Origin: a bacterium
GTDB lineage: Bacteria > Verrucomicrobiota > Verrucomicrobiia > Limisphaerales > RI-55
Assembly: GCA_016124235.1 (NCBI GenBank)
Contig: WGOC01000009.1
Location: 62,001-126,000 of the forward strand
Direction of reading: 5' to 3'
DNA length: 64,000 nt
In this document: positions 60,361-64,000 of the stretch, piece by piece
How positions within the stretch are numbered: the stretch's first letter is position 1
How the letters are laid out: the number at the start of each line of letters is the position of its first letter
Translations under genes and position numbers: made by a program
The notes under the pieces: model-generated
Database searches by the model: none
The model's input: only the letters and a program-made list of their open reading frames with translations
Told to the model about the DNA's origin: nothing

Positions 60361-61515
60361 TCAAACACCGATCTCATTTAGCAGTCTTTTTAGAACCCGG
60401 TTTGAATCGAAATAACCCTCGGCAATTTCGCGAGCACGTCGCCGTTGTTTATCATAGTCACTTCGCAATTCTTCCAGTGCCTGGAAAATATCTTCTTGTT
60501 TCGCGAAGGTGAATAATCCGGCGCCCGTGGGGAGATATCGACTGAAGCCCGTATCCTGCGCCAGCACCGGCCGTCCCGAGGCGAGATAGCAAACACTGCG
60601 GTCGCTAAACCAACCGCACTGCGAAACCACGTAACCACTCTTCGCGATTCCAAACTCCGCGAGCGAACCTTGGATGAATTGTTGATACGCGTCGGGATTT
60701 CCCGCGACTTGTTTCGGGTCGACGAGTTGCCAGTGATTCTCGCGAAGCGCCTCCAGATCACGTGTTTCATCCGGATGAATGGCGAGCGCCAGTCGGAATT
60801 TTTCGCGTGTCAGTTTTGGAAGTTTGAAAAGCGGACGAAACGAGTGGGCCTTCTGGCCGAGGAATTTTCCCTGGTAATTCACGGAACCGTAGCCGCGCCA
60901 GTTTCCGACTGTGGTCAACGCTTCGCCTGGCAACTGTTCCGCCAGCGGCCAATGCTTCAATACGATTGGCTGAAGCGTCTTGATCCACGACACGCCACAT
61001 GTCGGCACCGCGCACGATTCCTCACCCAGCGCGAGCCCGATCGTAGCGAAATGCGTGTGCGCGGCGAACCGCATGTCAATGCCTTCGACAGCACTCCACA
61101 ATTGAATGAACGCTGGATCCAGATCGAGGTAAACGCGAAATGGAATGGTCGACAAAAGCACCTCGTCGGTCAGCATTCCAGAAACGTTGATCAACACATT
61201 CGCTTCCTTTGCGACTCGTCGAAGTTCGGTGTAAGGCACGCCAACCGTTTGATCCGTACCCGCCAACAACAGCGCAGCGCGGTCGGTCAGGTCAAATGCC
61301 CGAACCACTTCCCGAAAATAGTTCGCACTTTCGGAGGCTAAGAACTCACTCGTCTCCGGTCGCCGTTCGCGGCTTTGAACCGGCTCCACCAAGTACACGT
61401 TGTGGCCAAGTTCGCGTAGCCCCAAAACATATTGCAGGATCGCCCACGTCGCACCGCCTTGATGCGGATCTCCCGCGATCATGCCGCTGACCAGGATGGT
61501 GGCGCCACGGTTCAC
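60361..61515 (-). CDS. Glycosyltransferase-like protein, paralog 1
   Basis: 384 residues from GTG 61515, 4 bp after the preceding stop. A TTG at 61560 would add fifteen residues inside the neighbour. GT-B-like halves: NRGATILVSGMIAGDPHQGG with QYVLGLRELGHNVYLVEP, and the C-terminal GWFSDRSVCYLASGRPVLAQ plus FTFAKQEDIFQALEELRSDY, as in family 4-like spore-maturation (CgeB/YkvP) proteins. It is clearly paralogous to the next gene. The substrate is unknown. Confidence 0.72.
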   Translation of the reverse strand: MNRGATILVSGMIAGDPHQGGATWAILQYVLGLRELGHNVYLVEPVQSRERRPETSEFLASESANYFREVVRAFDLTDRAALLLAGTDQTVGVPYTELRRVAKEANVLINVSGMLTDEVLLSTIPFRVYLDLDPAFIQLWSAVEGIDMRFAAHTHFATIGLALGEESCAVPTCGVSWIKTLQPIVLKHWPLAEQLPGEALTTVGNWRGYGSVNYQGKFLGQKAHSFRPLFKLPKLTREKFRLALAIHPDETRDLEALRENHWQLVDPKQVAGNPDAYQQFIQGSLAEFGIAKSGYVVSQCGWFSDRSVCYLASGRPVLAQDTGFSRYLPTGAGLFTFAKQEDIFQALEELRSDYDKQRRRAREIAEGYFDSNRVLKRLLNEIGV

Positions 61516-61519
61516 GCAT

Positions 61520-62704
61520 TTATCCCCCGACTTGCTGTGGCAATTCCAAGCCGACTTCAACCAACAACTCGCTGATCACTTTGTCGGAATCGAAATGATC
61601 TTCCGCAATCTTGCGGGCAGCGGCGCAATGTTCGTCAAACCGATCGACGATATCGGCGGCGCCGGCCATGGCTTCCTCCATGGTTGAAAATATGACCAAC
61701 CCTTTGTCGGTTGGGAAGTGCTCGCCTAGACCGGTATCCTGAATCAACGCCGGCCGGCCGGAGGAAAGATACCGAACAGTCCGGTCGCTCACCCAGCCAC
61801 TGCGTGTTTTCACATAGATGGCCTGCGCCACGGAAAACTCCGCGCCTGAGGTTTGGACGTAATTCCGGTAGTCGCTCGGCGAGCCGGCAACCTGCCGTGG
61901 ATCCACGAGGTGCCAACCATAGTTTGCAAGCGCGTGCCGGTCCTTTTCATCAGCCGGATGAATGTCCAAAGCGATTTCAAATTCCTTCCGGCTTCGCGCC
62001 GGCAAATCCAGAAACCGCCGAAATTCGTGGACCTTCAAACCGTACGTCTGCCCGCCAAATTGCACCGGACCAAACGCGCCCCGCCAACTGGCGACGGTCG
62101 TGAATCGATTGAATCTTCCGGCCGCCGTCGCTGGCCATTGATCGAGCACAACCGGTGGCCGGGTGTGTTTCCAATCGATATCACCACATGGTATTTCGCA
62201 ACCTGCGGAGCCGATGTTTTGGCCCACGGTGAAGTAGTGATCGTGTCCGGCCAGCTGTTCGATCGCAGTATTTTGAGCGTACCAAAACTGGGTGAACCCT
62301 GGATCGTCGTCGTAGTAGACTTTGCGTCGCGGCAACTCTTTCAGAGTCGGATTCGTCACATGACCGCCAAAATTGAACAACAACTCAGAACGCTCGGCGA
62401 AAGCTTTCACCTGCGGCAGCGGCACTCCTTGAGATTGCTTGATGTCGTCAATGCAGAGCAGTGCCGAGTTTTTTGAAAAACCGAACTCCGCCATTACTTC
62501 GTGAAAGTACTTAGCATTCACTGAGTCAGCCAGCCGGCAGGTTTTACCTGTCGCATCGATGCAACTCTCGCGGCCAAGCTGCTCGACGAACATGACGTCG
62601 AAACCAAGTCGGCGAAATCCCAAGATCCAGCCCAGCCGGCTCCATGCATTGCCAGCGTTAAACGGCTTGTTCGCCAATGCGCCGCTGATCAGTACCGCGC
62701 TCAC
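61520..62704 (-). CDS. Glycosyltransferase-like protein, paralog 2
   Basis: 394 residues from GTG 62704. It opens VLISGALANKPFNAGNAWSR with LGFRRLGFDVMFVEQLGRES and closes with GWVSDRTVRYLSSGRPALIQ, DTGLGEHFPTDKGL and IAEDHFDSDKVISELLVEVG, matching its neighbour throughout. Tandem duplication followed by divergence is the simplest origin. It probably transfers a related sugar in the same glycan. Confidence 0.72.
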   Translation of the reverse strand: MSAVLISGALANKPFNAGNAWSRLGWILGFRRLGFDVMFVEQLGRESCIDATGKTCRLADSVNAKYFHEVMAEFGFSKNSALLCIDDIKQSQGVPLPQVKAFAERSELLFNFGGHVTNPTLKELPRRKVYYDDDPGFTQFWYAQNTAIEQLAGHDHYFTVGQNIGSAGCEIPCGDIDWKHTRPPVVLDQWPATAAGRFNRFTTVASWRGAFGPVQFGGQTYGLKVHEFRRFLDLPARSRKEFEIALDIHPADEKDRHALANYGWHLVDPRQVAGSPSDYRNYVQTSGAEFSVAQAIYVKTRSGWVSDRTVRYLSSGRPALIQDTGLGEHFPTDKGLVIFSTMEEAMAGAADIVDRFDEHCAAARKIAEDHFDSDKVISELLVEVGLELPQQVGG

Positions 62705-62805
62705 ATTCGGATGACGTGAAGACCAAAGATCGACTTATTCGATGCGGCGCAGAAATGACCGTATTCGCCGATCTCCAATTGCGTTCGTATGCCCATCCTA
62801 CAATG

Positions 62806-63555
62806 CTAGCTGTTTACCACTCGCGCGGTGAATTTCTTTCCGTGATGACCCAAAACGTAACTCGACTGGCCATCGTTGGTGTGACGGTATTCAAAACGCT
62901 CTACCTGTAATTGGTTTTCGGCTAGAAGTGCCTCAAACACCTGGCGATTGAGGCGAACGCAATGAAGCGGACCTTTCCAATCGCGATGATAGTCGGTGGG
63001 ATTTTCCGTTTCCGGTTCCACACCGTCCTCAACGAAGACTGTCAGGTAGATCTTACCCGCAGGCGCGAGCACCGATTTGAGAAAGGGCAAATAGAGTCCG
63101 ATGTCATTAAGGACCATGTGCGAGAATACAGAGAATAGAACGATGCAATCGAACTCCTCGGGTTTTGGCAGAGCCACCGTTCGGGCACTGCCTTTCGGAT
63201 TGTAACGCGCGTTGTGAAACGCCAAATGATGAAACGATGCGGACGGCGTTTCCGGTGCGACGTTGTTTTGCAGCCACTCGATTGCTGGCTCATACACATC
63301 CATTCCGACGTACCGGCGAATCCCGCCAAGATGATGAATGATTCCAGTGAGCAATCTCCCGGGGCCGCAGCCGACATCGAGTACTCGGCTTTCCTTCGAG
63401 AGCTCGCATTGCGCCTCCAAGCGACGCACATTCATCACGCCCGAGCGTATGTATTCACCATCATCTCGATAACGAGGTCCACCCCAGCGCAATTCAATTG
63501 GTGGAAGCGGCAGTTGGGTTTCGGTCATGCTCATAATGTTCTCGAATTCGCTCAT
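62806..63555 (-). CDS. Class I SAM-dependent methyltransferase
   Basis: 249 residues, ATG overlapping the upstream glycosyltransferase stop (ATGA). Motif I is SRVLDVGCGPGRLLTGIIHH, then YVGMDVYEPAIEWLQ; the motif II region is CIVLFSVFSHMVLNDIG and motif III APAGKIYLTVFVED. Its place in a glycan cluster suggests methylation of a glycan residue or lipid carrier. Confidence 0.88.
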   Translation of the reverse strand: MSEFENIMSMTETQLPLPPIELRWGGPRYRDDGEYIRSGVMNVRRLEAQCELSKESRVLDVGCGPGRLLTGIIHHLGGIRRYVGMDVYEPAIEWLQNNVAPETPSASFHHLAFHNARYNPKGSARTVALPKPEEFDCIVLFSVFSHMVLNDIGLYLPFLKSVLAPAGKIYLTVFVEDGVEPETENPTDYHRDWKGPLHCVRLNRQVFEALLAENQLQVERFEYRHTNDGQSSYVLGHHGKKFTARVVNS

Positions 63556-64000
63556 GCTGGGACGGGCATACTTCCGCTCCTCTGGCCAACGCCCAGCTTT
63601 TTGTAAATCTTCCGATAATCGCTCGCCATTTCCTCGACTGATCGATGCTCGATCGCGGCAATTTCGCGAAGTGCTTGCTCGTAGAGCCGTGGCGTGTCGA
63701 TAACTTCAACCATCTTGTGATACCAGGCCTCGGCGTAGGTCGGATCAAGCAGCCATCCTCCGCCAGCCCGCTCGATCCGTTCCTTGAGAGCTCCCAGGTT
63801 GGACGCCAAGACCGGCAGTCCGGCCGCCCACGATTCCGTCAACGTGTGGCAGTACGTTTCCGGCCAGATCGAAGCGATCAACGAAAATGCCGGACGGATC
63901 TCTCGCAAAACTTGGGGCAGTTCATCGCGCTCGTACGTGCCATGACAAACCCCGCCCAAAGCTTCCGGATTGAAAGTGGACGCGCGGTTACCGAGGAAAT
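63552..64000 (-). CDS. Glycosyltransferase family 4, C-terminal part (cut by window edge)
   Basis: The frame stays open to the right edge; upstream residues read FLGNRASTFNPEAL, so the gene continues beyond 64000. The visible part has the EX7E-type motif in SIWPETYCHTLTESWAAGLP, PVLASNLGALKERIERAGGG and WLLDPTYAEAWYHKMVEVID, the donor-binding domain of GT4 enzymes. It is the first visible gene of the minus-strand glycan cluster. Confidence 0.9.
   Translation of the reverse strand, partial: FLGNRASTFNPEALGGVCHGTYERDELPQVLREIRPAFSLIASIWPETYCHTLTESWAAGLPVLASNLGALKERIERAGGGWLLDPTYAEAWYHKMVEVIDTPRLYEQALREIAAIEHRSVEEMASDYRKIYKKLGVGQRSGSMPVPA

Overview
This 64 kb window looks like chromosomal DNA of a Verrucomicrobiota bacterium, probably a Pedosphaera/Limisphaerales-type lineage. 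That placement is an inference from gene content: a GldA/GldF/GldG-like ABC set followed by a DUF4340 protein, a MoxR-DUF58-DUF4129 locus, DUF4912, FG-GAP/ASPIC, LamG and HAF-repeat secreted proteins, an ECF sigma locus with a pseudopilin-tail protein, and dispersed palindromes of the kind that encode TGFQPV or RLEACPT when they fall inside genes. There is no rRNA, tRNA, CRISPR array, integrase or transposase that I can recognise. Both ends cut genes: an AraC-type regulator on the left and a glycosyltransferase on the right.

Layout. 1-4.2 kb: AraC regulator (partial), tyrS overlapping a coiled-coil/TPR protein, and a LysR regulator. 4.2-8.8 kb: a type IV pilus/type II secretion assembly operon (pilM, pilN-like, pilO-like, pilP-like, secretin). 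It is preceded by a good sigma-54 promoter match and an inverted-repeat leader, and closed by a strong terminator. 8.9-18 kb: a LON-domain protein, the gliding-type ABC transporter set with a DUF4340 protein, and a giant AsmA-like protein. 18-22.7 kb (minus): an MFS transporter with a large internal insertion and an FG-GAP/ASPIC/chitobiase-C protein. 22.8-30.4 kb: envelope glycan genes (GT9, GT4, FkbM methyltransferase, two further methyltransferases, a YfhO-like membrane protein). 30.5-37.1 kb (minus): DUF4912 protein with a histone-like basic tail, DUF4129, DUF58 and zinc-ribbon MoxR. 37.2-39.5 kb: PadR regulator plus two paralogous membrane proteins. 39.6-42.3 kb (minus): ECF sigma factor, putative anti-sigma protein and a pseudopilin-tail protein joined by ATGA overlaps. 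42.6-48.1 kb: a lipoprotein, an unrecognised large secreted protein and a prolyl oligopeptidase. 48.2-52.1 kb: threonine synthase, a MoaD/ThiS-type sulfur carrier and a NIL-domain protein, then HU and hisS. 52.2-58.6 kb: secreted FAD oxidoreductase, LamG/Ig protein and HAF-repeat protein. 58.6-64 kb (minus): a second glycan cluster (ChbG/YdjC deacetylase, APH-type kinase, two paralogous glycosyltransferase-like proteins, methyltransferase, GT4).

The most promising signals are: (1) the 103-bp element closed by a perfect 13-bp inverted repeat just before pilM; (2) the thrC-moaD-NIL operon, a candidate protein-thiocarboxylate route to homocysteine; (3) a terminator/antiterminator leader with a 14-codon ORF before thrC; (4) a multi-hairpin, terminator-ended candidate RNA before the LamG gene; and (5) several families of dispersed inverted repeats, one of them inside a coding region.
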